A stretch of 64,000 nucleotides of DNA, from NCBI GenBank assembly GCA_965242845.1, contig CBDETC010000003.1:992001-1056000 (forward strand). Reading direction: 5' to 3'. The stretch is from RHLJ01 sp965242845 (GTDB lineage Bacteria; Bacteroidota; Rhodothermia; Balneolales; Balneolaceae). Position 1 is the first letter of the stretch, and the number at the start of each line of letters is the position of its first letter. Shown in pieces: positions 35,047-43,908 of this stretch. Made by a program: the position numbers and the translations under genes. The notes beneath the pieces were generated by a model. That model saw only the letters and a list, made by a program, of their open reading frames with translations, did not search any database and had not been told where the DNA came from.

Positions 35047-36207
35047 TCAGATTTCAAAACTATTCGTAAGCTCTTTCGCTTTTTGATACGTTGTATCAAG
35101 ATCATCACCTAATAATGTATAGTGTGCCATCTTTCGACCTATTTTGCTTTGAACTTTTCCATATACATGATAGTGACCGTCACCTTCTGCTAATCCTTTA
35201 GAAATATGATCTGCTTCGGCCGGTCGATTATGGGTACCTAAGAGATTGATCATAGCGGCGGCTGGCTTGGTCATTTCTGAGGAGCCAAGGGGAAGTCCTA
35301 ATACAGAACGAACATGGTTCTCAAATTGAGAGGCAACACACCCTTCTATGGTATAATGACCTGAGTTATGAGGGCGGGGTGCAGATTCATTCAATAACAC
35401 GTTCCCATCTTCTGTTAAAAAGAATTCGAAAGCGAAGATTCCCTTTCCATCAATTGCTTCAACGGCCCGAACAGCTAATTTCTGGGCTTTTTGTTGGTAT
35501 TGATCTTCGATAGGAGCGGGGGAGAGCACGGCTACACAAATATGATTTTCCTGCACCGTTTCGCAACATGGATAGACGACGGTCCCAGTTTCGTTTCGAG
35601 CTACCTGAACGGCCAGTTCTTTGATGAATGGGACGAAAGCTTCTGCTACAATATCATGGCCCTTAGTTCCTCCTAACTTTTCGAATCCAGATTTTGCCCC
35701 TTCTAAATCCCGTACAGTCACATTGCCATACCCATCATAGCCGCCTTTTGAAGATTTCAATAAATAAGGCCAGCCATATTCATTCCCAAAAGCTTCCAGG
35801 TCTTCTACGGATTGAACAAGACGGTAAGGAGTAACCGGAATTCCTGCTGCTTCAAAGGTCTGCTTTTCGATGAGTTTGTTTTCAATAAGTGCAAAACTAT
35901 CGGGAGAAGGGAAAATGGGAGTTCCACTTCGTTCCTGAACTTCTTTAAGTAGATCTGAGCTGATAAACTCATTTTCCAGGGTGACTACATCACACTTCTT
36001 TGCGAATTCAACCATATCATCCACGCTCTCAAAAGACCCTGAAGCCGAAAAAGGGGTCATAAACTGAACGGGTTCATTTTCAGGGCGATCAGAAAAAACG
36101 GATACCTGGATTCCAAATCGAAAGGCCTGAAGTGCACTCATACGTGCAAGTTGACCGGCTCCAAGGAAACCGAGTGTAGTGGATGAGGGAAGAGAAGTTC
36201 TTGGCAT
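35047..36207 (-). CDS. purK: N5-carboxyaminoimidazole ribonucleotide synthase
   Basis: 386 residues, ATP-grasp enzyme making N5-CAIR from AIR, bicarbonate and ATP. Features are the N-terminal LGFLGAGQLARMSA (about 12-25), YLLKSSKGGYDGYGN of the ATP-grasp domain (about 147-161), IFAFEFFLTEDGNVLLNESAPRPHNSGHYTIE with metal ligands, and a C-terminal domain with GKVQSKIGRKMAHYTLL. It feeds PurE. The gene is 131 bp upstream of the lamin-tail protein gene, so purE and purK are on one strand but not adjacent. Confidence 0.96.
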   Translation of the reverse strand: MPRTSLPSSTTLGFLGAGQLARMSALQAFRFGIQVSVFSDRPENEPVQFMTPFSASGSFESVDDMVEFAKKCDVVTLENEFISSDLLKEVQERSGTPIFPSPDSFALIENKLIEKQTFEAAGIPVTPYRLVQSVEDLEAFGNEYGWPYLLKSSKGGYDGYGNVTVRDLEGAKSGFEKLGGTKGHDIVAEAFVPFIKELAVQVARNETGTVVYPCCETVQENHICVAVLSPAPIEDQYQQKAQKLAVRAVEAIDGKGIFAFEFFLTEDGNVLLNESAPRPHNSGHYTIEGCVASQFENHVRSVLGLPLGSSEMTKPAAAMINLLGTHNRPAEADHISKGLAEGDGHYHVYGKVQSKIGRKMAHYTLLGDDLDTTYQKAKELTNSFEI

Positions 36208-36331
36208 AGAATCGTTAGATCAAAAATTGAAGGAGAAAATAAGAAATCGGATTAATAGAATGTGGCTATTCCCAATTCTTAATTCCATTAATTCCTTACA
36301 TTAGCCCGGCTAATAAAAGCAGCACACGAGT

Positions 36332-37411
36332 ATGAATATCGAAGAAAAGCTAAAGCAGATAAAATCCAGGTTCCAGGAAGTGAATACGGCGATGAGTGAC
36401 CCATCCGTATTTGATGATCCTGATGCCTATACCAAGCTCACCAAAGAGAGAAGCGAATTAGAAGAGCTAGTGCAAGACTACGATACCTGGTTAGATTTAA
36501 CAAACCGACTTGAAGGTAATAAGGAACTCATTGAGTTGAATGAAGACCCCGAGATCACGGAAATGGCTCGTGACGAGAATAAAGAGATCGTTGTTGAGCT
36601 TGAGCAGTTGGAAGAAGAGATCAAAGTTAAACTTGTTCCAAAGGATCCGGAAGATTCCAAAAATGCTATCGTTGAAATTCGTGCAGGAACAGGCGGGGAT
36701 GAAGCCGCTATTTTTGCTGGAGATTTATTCGATATGTACCGGCGCTATTCAGACTCGGAAGGATGGAGTTTAAGCCTGATGAATATCAATGAATCTGAAA
36801 AAGGAGGGTATAAAGAAATTGTATTCTCCTTAGAAGGGAATCAGGTTTTTGGGAATATGAAGTATGAATCCGGAGTTCATCGCGTGCAGCGTGTGCCGGC
36901 AACTGAAAGTCAGGGTAGGGTGCACACTTCGGCAGCAACTGTGGCTGTACTACCTGAAGTGGAAGATGTAGATATTGAGATCAATACCAGCGATTTACGG
37001 ATTGATACGTTTAGGGCGAGCGGTGCTGGAGGACAGCACGTAAACAAAACAGATTCAGCCATTAGAATTACGCATGAACCGACTGGTATTGTTGTTGAGT
37101 GCCAGGAGGAACGTTCACAACATCAAAACAAGGAAAGAGCGTTGACCATGCTCCGTGCTAAAATGTATGACATTGAATTGGAGCAAAAGCAAAAAGAGCG
37201 GGCTGCGGAACGTAAAAGCCAGGTATCAACGGGTGATAGATCAGCTAAAATCAGGACTTATAACTTCCCTCAAGGTCGATGTACCGATCACCGCATCAAC
37301 CTCACCCTCTATAACCTGGATGCGATTATGAAGGGTGAGATTGGAGAAGTGATTAAAGCCTTACGAGTCCAGGATAACCTGGAACGCATGCAGGGGATGG
37401 CTGAAGGCTAG
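36332..37411 (+). CDS. prfA: Peptide chain release factor 1
   Basis: 359 residues, normal length for RF1. The stop-codon-reading tripeptide PAT occurs in VQRVPATESQGRVHTSA (about 184-200), marking RF1 (UAA/UAG) rather than RF2. The universal GGQ is in RASGAGGQHVNKTDSAIR (about 228-245). It releases the finished peptide on the ribosome. A -7-like TACATTAG is present upstream. Its TAG stop overlaps the folE TAG stop on the other strand (CTAG). Confidence 0.97.
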   Translation: MNIEEKLKQIKSRFQEVNTAMSDPSVFDDPDAYTKLTKERSELEELVQDYDTWLDLTNRLEGNKELIELNEDPEITEMARDENKEIVVELEQLEEEIKVKLVPKDPEDSKNAIVEIRAGTGGDEAAIFAGDLFDMYRRYSDSEGWSLSLMNINESEKGGYKEIVFSLEGNQVFGNMKYESGVHRVQRVPATESQGRVHTSAATVAVLPEVEDVDIEINTSDLRIDTFRASGAGGQHVNKTDSAIRITHEPTGIVVECQEERSQHQNKERALTMLRAKMYDIELEQKQKERAAERKSQVSTGDRSAKIRTYNFPQGRCTDHRINLTLYNLDAIMKGEIGEVIKALRVQDNLERMQGMAEG

Positions 37412-38070
37412 AGACCTTTATTATCGATTAATTTTAGGAACTCTTCCCGGTGTACTCTTTCATTAAAGCAACCACCGTATTCCAGTGTGGTGGTAAAGCT
37501 ATCCTTATCTTTGATTCCTCTTGTGGAAACACAAAGATGCTTTGAGTTAATCATAACGATAACATCTTCAGTTCCTAATTCGCTTTGCAGGTCTTTAAGA
37601 ATCTGCAGCGATAATCGTTCCTGGACCTGAGGACGGTGTGAATAATAATCCACCAAACGGTTTATTTTAGAAAGCCCTATAACCCGATCTCCTGGGATAT
37701 ATCCAATATGAGCATAACCGGTTATTGGTAAGAAGTGATGTTCACAGGCAGAATCAATAGTAATATTCTGCTCAACAATAATTTTCTTGTACTCATAGTG
37801 GTTTGCAAAGGTCGAAATCTTGGGCCTGTTCTCAGGATTTAATCCATAAAACATTTCCTTAACGTACATTTTTGCAACCCGATAAGGGGTCCCCGCTAAA
37901 CTATCATCGGATAGATCCAGACCAAGCTCTTCCATGATCAATCCAAAATACTTCTCAATATTCTGGATTTTTTCATTGTCAGACTTTTCAAATGCGTTTG
38001 GCAGGAGGGGAGTGTCTACATTCGAGGAGATATGGTTATCTCCCATGGTTTCAAATTTTTCTTTATTCAT
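37408..38070 (-). CDS. folE: GTP cyclohydrolase I
   Basis: 220 residues, type IA. It converts GTP to dihydroneopterin triphosphate, the first step to folate or pterins. Zinc ligands are visible in SACEHHFLPITG (Cys and His) and KHLCVSTRG (second Cys). Other motifs are YIPGDRVIGLSKINRLVDYYSHRPQVQERL and RGIKDKDSFTTT. The start overlaps the stop of the upstream MerC-like gene by 8 bp, so they are probably cotranscribed. Because FolE is zinc-dependent, pairing with a MerC-type protein under a metal-responsive promoter is plausible. Confidence 0.96.
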   Translation of the reverse strand: MNKEKFETMGDNHISSNVDTPLLPNAFEKSDNEKIQNIEKYFGLIMEELGLDLSDDSLAGTPYRVAKMYVKEMFYGLNPENRPKISTFANHYEYKKIIVEQNITIDSACEHHFLPITGYAHIGYIPGDRVIGLSKINRLVDYYSHRPQVQERLSLQILKDLQSELGTEDVIVMINSKHLCVSTRGIKDKDSFTTTLEYGGCFNERVHREEFLKLIDNKGL

Positions 38071-38467
38071 CTTCTATACAGCAATTATCCGTTTTACATT
38101 GGCAATATCTGCGATTGTAGAGGTGTAAAACCACTAAGACAGTAGCAGTTGCGTAAGTAATAATTTCAGCAAGCTCCAGCCATTCGAATTGTTCGTTTAT
38201 AATAACAAATGCGAGAGCGATCCAGCTTATCCAAAACAAGGGCTTCATGAATGCACGAGAAGTTGTTTGGACAGAACGTAGTACAGCAAAAAAGGAAATA
38301 ACTAGGAATATGTAATTAATCGAAAGCCACCATAAGGGTGCTTCTTCTCCTGTGCTTGAAGTGCCAGCTACTGCAATAAATAAAAATGGAGTGGCAAAGC
38401 AATGGAGCATACATAAAGCGCCAGCGAGTACACCCCATGTATCAGATTTGGAAATAGTTATATTCAT
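38063..38467 (-). CDS. MerC-domain membrane protein
   Basis: 134 residues with four membrane segments and a MerC-type start (SDTWGVLAGALCMLHCFATP, with the paired Cys in the first helix). A C-terminal Cys cluster (CQCKTDNCCIEDE) may bind metal. MerC-like proteins carry mercury or other thiophilic metals. Here, coupled by an 8-bp overlap to folE and preceded by a dyad at 38526-38540, zinc or related metal homeostasis seems more likely than mercury resistance. Confidence 0.85.
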   Translation of the reverse strand: MNITISKSDTWGVLAGALCMLHCFATPFLFIAVAGTSSTGEEAPLWWLSINYIFLVISFFAVLRSVQTTSRAFMKPLFWISWIALAFVIINEQFEWLELAEIITYATATVLVVLHLYNRRYCQCKTDNCCIEDE

Positions 38468-38525
38468 TCAAATGATTTGCGTGATCAAAAAGAGCCTTAA
38501 ATATAAGAAATTACGTACTCGTTCG

Positions 38526-38540
38526 TGCAACATAGTTACA
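38526..38540. promoter_or_regulatory. Zur/Fur-like dyad upstream of merC-folE
   Basis: TGCAACATAGTTACA: 6-bp arms around ATA with one mismatch (TGCAAC versus GTTACA). It is 59 bp upstream of the MerC start. Fur-family operators have similar size and symmetry, and zinc regulators commonly control folE-type and metal-transport genes. No Zur gene is in the window. Confidence 0.35.
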
Positions 38541-38621
38541 TAAAAAAAGGTTCATGAAAAATGAGAAAAGTGTACTGAAAATTAGCACTCGATAACGAGC
38601 TGATTTACAAAAAGATCAACT

Positions 38622-40298
38622 CTACTCTGCAGTAACTCTCATTGTCTGATAGGCAGTAAAGGTCTGACCATATCGGTCTTTAGCCATTACTTCAATTACA
38701 TGTCTACCTACAGGCCAGTCTGTACCAAGGTTTGCTTCCCATAAATGAGAAGAATTTACTGGCCTGGACATTCTTCTTGAGATCGGATAAGGTTCATCAG
38801 CTAGTTCTGAATTTCCATCCCACAATTCTGGAAATCTTAGGGTTTGCATGTTCTCGTGACGTTGAGAAATCTTAGCATAGTATGGATCAGGTTTCTCCAC
38901 CTTTTCCATGGGTTGCCACTCGCTAGCCCCCAGTATACGATAGCTTAATTCAGATTGCTCACTTCCATTAAAGAAATTGACCGTTAATAAGGTAGTTTCG
39001 TTTGAGTTTGCTACAATACCACGTGGAACATGAATATTCATTCTGTGGCTTTCAGGGCTGCCGGCAACCTTCCAGTCAATGATATATTCTGTACCATTGA
39101 AAGTAATGAATGAATAACCATTTGGAGTCCCATCTCTCATCATGGTATGTGGAACATCATTCTCACCCCGTATGCCATTCCACCAGCTTCCGGAAGTGGT
39201 TCCTACATTAAAATGATGGTGTGGTACTTCTCTTTGCCAATCGGTGGAATCTTTATGGAAGAACTTGTGCTCCTGCATATGAGTATGTGCCGAGATAGAT
39301 AAGGTATTTGGGAAGTCTTTAAGCAGATCGAAAAGTTTTTTCTGATCACTTTGTCGGAAGGTCTCGCCGTGCTCAACCAAAGGGATATGCATCGTAAGGA
39401 CAACAAGGTTTTCTTTTGGCACTACATTGAGATAATTACTCACGAACTCTATTTGATCTGGACGCAAGCCCCCGGTATATCCTGTCGCGCCTTCCGGTTC
39501 GTCCATGATCACATTGTCAACCACGATGAAGTGAACATCTCCATACACAAAGGCATAGTTAGCAGGGCCAAATACACGTTCGAAGGTGTCGTCCGAATCC
39601 TCATCTCTGGTAGCCATGAAGTTAACATCATGATTTCCAAGCACATTGTACCAGGGTATTCCAATCTTCGAAACGGCCTGGTTTAATGGTGAGAAAAAAT
39701 TCAAACTATCCCCAACAATATCACCCATAGTCATCCCGAACTCCAGGTTTTGAGCGTCTATCAACTCTGAGATTACATCTTCAGCCAGAAAATCTATTTG
39801 CTCCAGCGAATAAGGCTGTGGATCACCAAAAACCACCATTTTGAATTTACTTGAGCCATTTTCTTTGTATAAAGGGAAATTGATGCTCTCCGGTAATGGA
39901 CCGGTAGGAGGTATGCCTTCATAAGTAAAGTTTTCAGGAGATCCCTTGGGTTTGTGAATATAGAAGAACCTTGGAAGATTATCCTCATTCACTGGCGTCA
40001 TCCAGTCGCGAGGTTTAATGACAAAAATGATAGCGTCATCATCAACAGGAATGCTGTATCGACCATTAGCATCGGTCTGGACAAGGTCCAGACCATTTGA
40101 CACAAATACTCCTCCAATGCCCGTTTCGTTGCCATCCATAGTTCCGTTTTCATTTGCATCGTGATAAACATGTCCTGATGCTAATTCCTCACCCAGGGTA
40201 GCATCCAGCGTACTGGGTAATACGATCTCAGTGTTTTCTGGTGAAAGGTTACACGCTGATAGAGTAACCAGAAGAGCAAGAATAGTTAAGAGACGCAT
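38622..40298 (-). CDS. Calcineurin-like metallophosphoesterase, lipoprotein
   Basis: The start is set at the ATG at 40298, giving a lipoprotein signal MRLLTILALLVTLSAC; an upstream start at 40331 would add 11 residues. An N-terminal SdrD B-like domain (GHVYHDANENGTMDGNETGIGGV, about 35-110) precedes the phosphoesterase core. Core metal motifs are VFGDPQPY, MTMGDIVGDSL, VLGNHDVNFM, LTMHIPL and SAHTHMQEH. A C-terminal beta domain follows (about 410-558). Family members with this C-terminal domain are periplasmic or surface phosphodiesterases of unknown substrate. Confidence 0.9.
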   Translation of the reverse strand: MRLLTILALLVTLSACNLSPENTEIVLPSTLDATLGEELASGHVYHDANENGTMDGNETGIGGVFVSNGLDLVQTDANGRYSIPVDDDAIIFVIKPRDWMTPVNEDNLPRFFYIHKPKGSPENFTYEGIPPTGPLPESINFPLYKENGSSKFKMVVFGDPQPYSLEQIDFLAEDVISELIDAQNLEFGMTMGDIVGDSLNFFSPLNQAVSKIGIPWYNVLGNHDVNFMATRDEDSDDTFERVFGPANYAFVYGDVHFIVVDNVIMDEPEGATGYTGGLRPDQIEFVSNYLNVVPKENLVVLTMHIPLVEHGETFRQSDQKKLFDLLKDFPNTLSISAHTHMQEHKFFHKDSTDWQREVPHHHFNVGTTSGSWWNGIRGENDVPHTMMRDGTPNGYSFITFNGTEYIIDWKVAGSPESHRMNIHVPRGIVANSNETTLLTVNFFNGSEQSELSYRILGASEWQPMEKVEKPDPYYAKISQRHENMQTLRFPELWDGNSELADEPYPISRRMSRPVNSSHLWEANLGTDWPVGRHVIEVMAKDRYGQTFTAYQTMRVTAE

Positions 40299-40376
40299 GG
40301 CATAGTTTATTTGATGGTATGTCCGGGTCAAATAAACGAAAAAAAAGAGGCACCTGTAATTAAGGGAAGATTAAGC

Positions 40377-40790
40377 TTATTGTAATACCTGGCTAATCTG
40401 TACGATTGGTTCAATATTAGTATAGTTTGGAATGTCACCAATAATTTTATCCGAATGAGGTCCAAATGAAGTATAATAATCGGTAAGCCGGTCAAAGTAT
40501 AAGTATCCAATCGCAACATAAGGGATCGGGTCGTCTGGCATGGCTCCAGCTATTCCCTTATCAATTTCTACTCGTTTTAGCTGTTCCCCTAGCAATTCTT
40601 CCAGAAGAGGTATGTGTGTATTTTTATAATACTCCATGTCGAAAGTATTTCCATCAGTATTTGGGTATAGTATGGTCACTTTGATCATTCCTTCTTTACT
40701 TACAGGAGTATCATTCGGAGCATCGGCTAGCTGGAAGCCAGTAAGGAGTACAAAAAAGTTTATGATGAGCAGGCTGGTAGTAAATCGCAT
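40377..40790 (-). CDS. Exported EthD-family protein
   Basis: 137 residues. An N-terminal signal peptide (about 1-23, ending QLADA) precedes an EthD/dimeric alpha-beta barrel domain of about 105 residues. Landmarks are IKVTILYPNTDGNTFDMEYYKNTHIPLLEELLG and PYVAIGYLYFDRLTDYYTSFGPHSDKIIGDIPNYTNIEP. EthD-type proteins are usually cytoplasmic and implicated in ether or aromatic degradation; a secreted form is less common. It is a single gene on the minus strand. Confidence 0.85.
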   Translation of the reverse strand: MRFTTSLLIINFFVLLTGFQLADAPNDTPVSKEGMIKVTILYPNTDGNTFDMEYYKNTHIPLLEELLGEQLKRVEIDKGIAGAMPDDPIPYVAIGYLYFDRLTDYYTSFGPHSDKIIGDIPNYTNIEPIVQISQVLQ

Positions 40791-40904
40791 AGTTAACTAG
40801 TTAGTGAGGTTTAAGAAGCTAAACTATACCGATACTAGTACTGTGAATAGTAAAAAAGAAGAAGTTTGCAGTATATGAGAGAAGGGATGCAGTAAATTGG
40901 GTTA

Positions 40905-41429
40905 TTAACTCTTCCAGTCTTCTTTGCCAATTCGATACGTCAAATCGATTCCGTTTTTTCTAACCAGGTGATCTAATTCCGGGCTTGTGATTTGTCTTCC
41001 ACCTAACTTTTCTACCGCTTTTCGTGAACGCATATTTTCCTTACCGATATAGAAGATGATATGCTCCATATGATCAAGGGCATAATTAATCATAAGTTTC
41101 TTCATGGATCGGTTATATTTGCCGCCCCATGTATCTCTTGCCAAAAAAGACCAGCCTATCTCAATGGCATCTTCGGCTCCCTCTACTTTCTTGAACCTTG
41201 TGCTCCCGATTACTTTTTCGGATTCCTTATCAAGAATGAGAAAAGCTCCCTTTGATTCCATAGCTCCTGAGAAGAATTCAATAAAGACTTCTCGTTTATA
41301 TCGATCCCAGTTTGGATGCTGTTCCCAAATCAAAGGGTCTTTGGCAACCTCAAACAACGCCTCAAAATCATTTTCGGCAAGAGGCCTCATTAGTATTAGC
41401 TCGTCTTCTAAAGTAGGTTGGAGGTTCAT
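40905..41429 (-). CDS. GNAT family N-acetyltransferase (RimJ/RimL type)
   Basis: 174 residues. The GNAT core is visible as LILMRPLAENDFEALFEVAKDPLIWEQHP at the N-terminus, VIGSTRFKKV, AIEIGWSFLARDTWGGKYN and IGKENMRSRKAVEKLGGRQI, the acetyl-CoA-binding half. These enzymes acetylate amino groups of proteins or small molecules. The substrate is not predictable. It is 19 bp downstream of the EF-Tu domain-3-like gene on the same strand, so they may share a transcript. Confidence 0.9.
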   Translation of the reverse strand: MNLQPTLEDELILMRPLAENDFEALFEVAKDPLIWEQHPNWDRYKREVFIEFFSGAMESKGAFLILDKESEKVIGSTRFKKVEGAEDAIEIGWSFLARDTWGGKYNRSMKKLMINYALDHMEHIIFYIGKENMRSRKAVEKLGGRQITSPELDHLVRKNGIDLTYRIGKEDWKS

Positions 41430-41448
41430 TGTACTCTTTATCCGATCT

Positions 41449-42150
41449 TCATTTCCTAATAATTATTTTTCCTGTCAGATACATGCTATGCCATGTAATA
41501 AATGATAAAATGAAGAAGAAGTTTTCTTCACTAAAATTCGCTTCTATTTTATATTTCGAATTTTCAAAGCTCAGCTTCTCTCTCCAAATCTTGCAGACTT
41601 CATCTAACAAAAAAGGACTTACCTTATTTGTGGAATCCTCCAAAGTGCAATAAACCTGAATCATTTCTTCTTTATTTGAAAGGTTTACTTCACAATTAAC
41701 TTCTTTAATTCCTTCTGGGGTTTCGAGATTGTTATCGAAGTCAATGATAAAACCTTCGATATTTATTGAATCATATGGAACACAATTTTTTGATAACTCC
41801 TTTAAAGTTGATTTGTAGTCCCAGTGCTTGAAGTCTTCTCTAAGTATTTTTGTTATCGTCCCTTCACCAACAACTCGATACCCTTCTCTTATTTTGAAAC
41901 TTTTTCCTACCCAAAATTTACCAATATGATATTCTGGACTACTCGTCTGTAATCTAACTTTAACTTTTTCGCCAGGGAGACAGGATTCTTTGCCTATAAA
42001 TTCTTGTGGAGCATCCCAGTCATGATCATCGTAAGAAAATTGGCCACGGTATCCACTATTTATTGGAGTTTTTCTGCCGCTTTCTTCTTCTCTTAGATAG
42101 TAGATTTCTGCTTCTAATTCAGGATTCGGAAGTTCAAATTTATCGTTCAT
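41449..42150 (-). CDS. Stand-alone EF-Tu domain-3-like protein with novel C-terminus
   Basis: 233 residues. The N-terminal half (about 8-115) aligns by eye with domain III of elongation factor Tu: LEAEIYYLREEESGRKTPINSGYRGQF, CLPGEKVKVRLQ and FKIREGYRVVGEGTITKIL match the EF-Tu pattern (EGGR.TP...GYRPQF, MPGD, FAIREGGRTVGAGVV). There is no GTPase domain. The C-terminal half (about 116-233) has no family I can name. Domain III contacts aminoacyl-tRNA and EF-Ts in EF-Tu, so a binding or decoy role in translation is one possibility. It overlaps the amidohydrolase gene end by 11 bp. Confidence 0.8.
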   Translation of the reverse strand: MNDKFELPNPELEAEIYYLREEESGRKTPINSGYRGQFSYDDHDWDAPQEFIGKESCLPGEKVKVRLQTSSPEYHIGKFWVGKSFKIREGYRVVGEGTITKILREDFKHWDYKSTLKELSKNCVPYDSINIEGFIIDFDNNLETPEGIKEVNCEVNLSNKEEMIQVYCTLEDSTNKVSPFLLDEVCKIWREKLSFENSKYKIEANFSEENFFFILSFITWHSMYLTGKIIIRK

Positions 42151-43825
42151 AAACCAACTCGCCTCGTAAATATGTTCTCAACACCTGCGTTCTGCTAATT
42201 TGATCAGGTTCTATTTCAAAGAGGTTCTGATTCAGGATAATGAAATCAGCTTCTTTTCCAACTTCCAGGGTCCCAACTTTATCTTCTTGCCGCATTACAT
42301 AAGCAGCATTTAGGGTGTAGGCTTTAATTGCTTCCTCAAGGCTGATTTCCTGAGGGGAGCGTGTTACCGCATTTTGGATTCCGATAAAAGGATTCAAATC
42401 ACTTACATCCCAGTCACTGCTGAGTGTTAACCTGGAACCGGCTTCAACAAGACTTTTTATAGGGATGTTGGCATTGTTTAATTCTGATCCAATTAAGAAG
42501 TCCGTCTCATTCCAGTTTTCAGGCTGTGTAAAGTCTCCTGCTACCTGGGCATCAGCTGTAACATTTAGCTCACTGAATCTGGGGTAATCCGAGGGTAATA
42601 CATATTCAATATGAGTAAGCCGGTGTCTTCCGTTACCGTTACTGCTTCGCTCAATGGCATTTAGCGCTTCGTTAACCCCACGATTCCCTATGGTATGTAT
42701 GTGGAAGTCGAAACCGGTAGGCTCTAAGGCAGTGATATATTGTGAAATCCGACTCTGGGAAATATAATTGAGTCCGTTATTACTCGGCAATTCAAACAGA
42801 TCAACTAAATAATCATCTTCCATCGTAGAAGTGGTATTGATGATAATCCCATCTGCATACAGCTTGATCTGATTTATTCTTAAGAAACTGTTTGTATCAT
42901 TTGAATAGAGGGATTGGATGATGTTTATTTGCTCCGCATCATTTTCGGTAGGATAAACCCAAAGTCCAAGATTAACCCGGGCACTTAGTCGCCCAGCCTC
43001 TTCAACTCTTTGCCAGGTTAAATGATGATTTCTTTTCCAGTAGGTTCTCGCATCACAGACGGAAGTGATTCCGTTTCTGGCCAGTTCGGGAAGAGCAAAT
43101 TCTATCAGTCCTTCATAATCGTTCTGTTCATTATCAGGAATGGATGCAATTACCAAATCAATCACCAGGTTACCAGCATTGTCAATCAGCAATCCATTTG
43201 GTGAGCCATTCGGATCTTTCATGATTATCCCACCGGTTGGGTTCTCCGAATCTCGATTTATACCCGCAAGTTCTAGTGCTCTTGAGTTTACCCAGATCGA
43301 ATGAGAGGTTTGCTCCATTACGGCTATAGGTCTGTCAGTAGAAATATCATCCAAAACTTCGATGGGTTCGCGTGTTGCATCAAGAAGCGTATAAATGTCG
43401 AAGCCCCAGCCTAAAATCCATTCAGAGTTAGGGTTCTGATTGAGAGCTTGCCTAATATCCGAGGCATAGTTTTCGGGATCTGTTTCGGTTTGATTAAGAA
43501 CAAACTGAAAATTTTCGGATGCTGCTTCTAAAGGATGCACATGTACATCATGAATCCCGGGCATCACCATGTTTCCCCTTAAATTGACGGTCTGAACATT
43601 TTCAGAAGCCTGGGTTTGAACTTCCTCTTCAGTACCAATCGCGACAATGATTCCACTTCGAACTAGCATTGCCTCAGCCCAGGGTTGGTCTGGATTTACC
43701 GTATAAATCTGCCCATTTATATAGAGTTGCTCCGTGCTTTGACTTGGTCCTGTAACACTATCATTGTTCTTACAGGACGAGAAAAGGACTAAAATTACCA
43801 GCCAGATTAATTTCATAGAGCTCAT
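42140..43825 (-). CDS. Lipoprotein amidohydrolase (YtcJ-like)
   Basis: 561 residues (a second ATG three codons in is equally possible). The signal has a lipobox at LFSSCKNN (Cys about 18). The amidohydrolase core has NMVMPGIHDVHVHPLEA (HxH ligands), IKLYADGIIINTTS, FDFHIHTIGNRGVNEAL, HIEYVLPSDYPR and SSDWDVSDLNPF; the C-terminus carries EVGKEADFIILNQNLFEI. This subgroup (YtcJ/NfdA-like) hydrolyses amides or formamides. Secreted lipoprotein forms are frequent in Bacteroidota; the substrate is unknown. Confidence 0.9.
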   Translation of the reverse strand: MSSMKLIWLVILVLFSSCKNNDSVTGPSQSTEQLYINGQIYTVNPDQPWAEAMLVRSGIIVAIGTEEEVQTQASENVQTVNLRGNMVMPGIHDVHVHPLEAASENFQFVLNQTETDPENYASDIRQALNQNPNSEWILGWGFDIYTLLDATREPIEVLDDISTDRPIAVMEQTSHSIWVNSRALELAGINRDSENPTGGIIMKDPNGSPNGLLIDNAGNLVIDLVIASIPDNEQNDYEGLIEFALPELARNGITSVCDARTYWKRNHHLTWQRVEEAGRLSARVNLGLWVYPTENDAEQINIIQSLYSNDTNSFLRINQIKLYADGIIINTTSTMEDDYLVDLFELPSNNGLNYISQSRISQYITALEPTGFDFHIHTIGNRGVNEALNAIERSSNGNGRHRLTHIEYVLPSDYPRFSELNVTADAQVAGDFTQPENWNETDFLIGSELNNANIPIKSLVEAGSRLTLSSDWDVSDLNPFIGIQNAVTRSPQEISLEEAIKAYTLNAAYVMRQEDKVGTLEVGKEADFIILNQNLFEIEPDQISRTQVLRTYLRGELVYER

Positions 43826-43908
43826 AAACCAACGTTTCGCAGAATATAAGCTAATGAGTAACTAAAACTGTGAGTCTAAAAAAAGAAATAAGTATTTAAG
43901 TAGTAGAA

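Noticed and set aside
39351..39686. 111-codon plus-strand frame inside the phosphoesterase gene
   Set aside because: Antisense to conserved motifs of a clear enzyme; no family pattern.
41104..41505. 133-codon plus-strand frame opposite the acetyltransferase gene
   Set aside because: Overlaps a conserved GNAT coding region; amino-acid composition looks like antisense noise.
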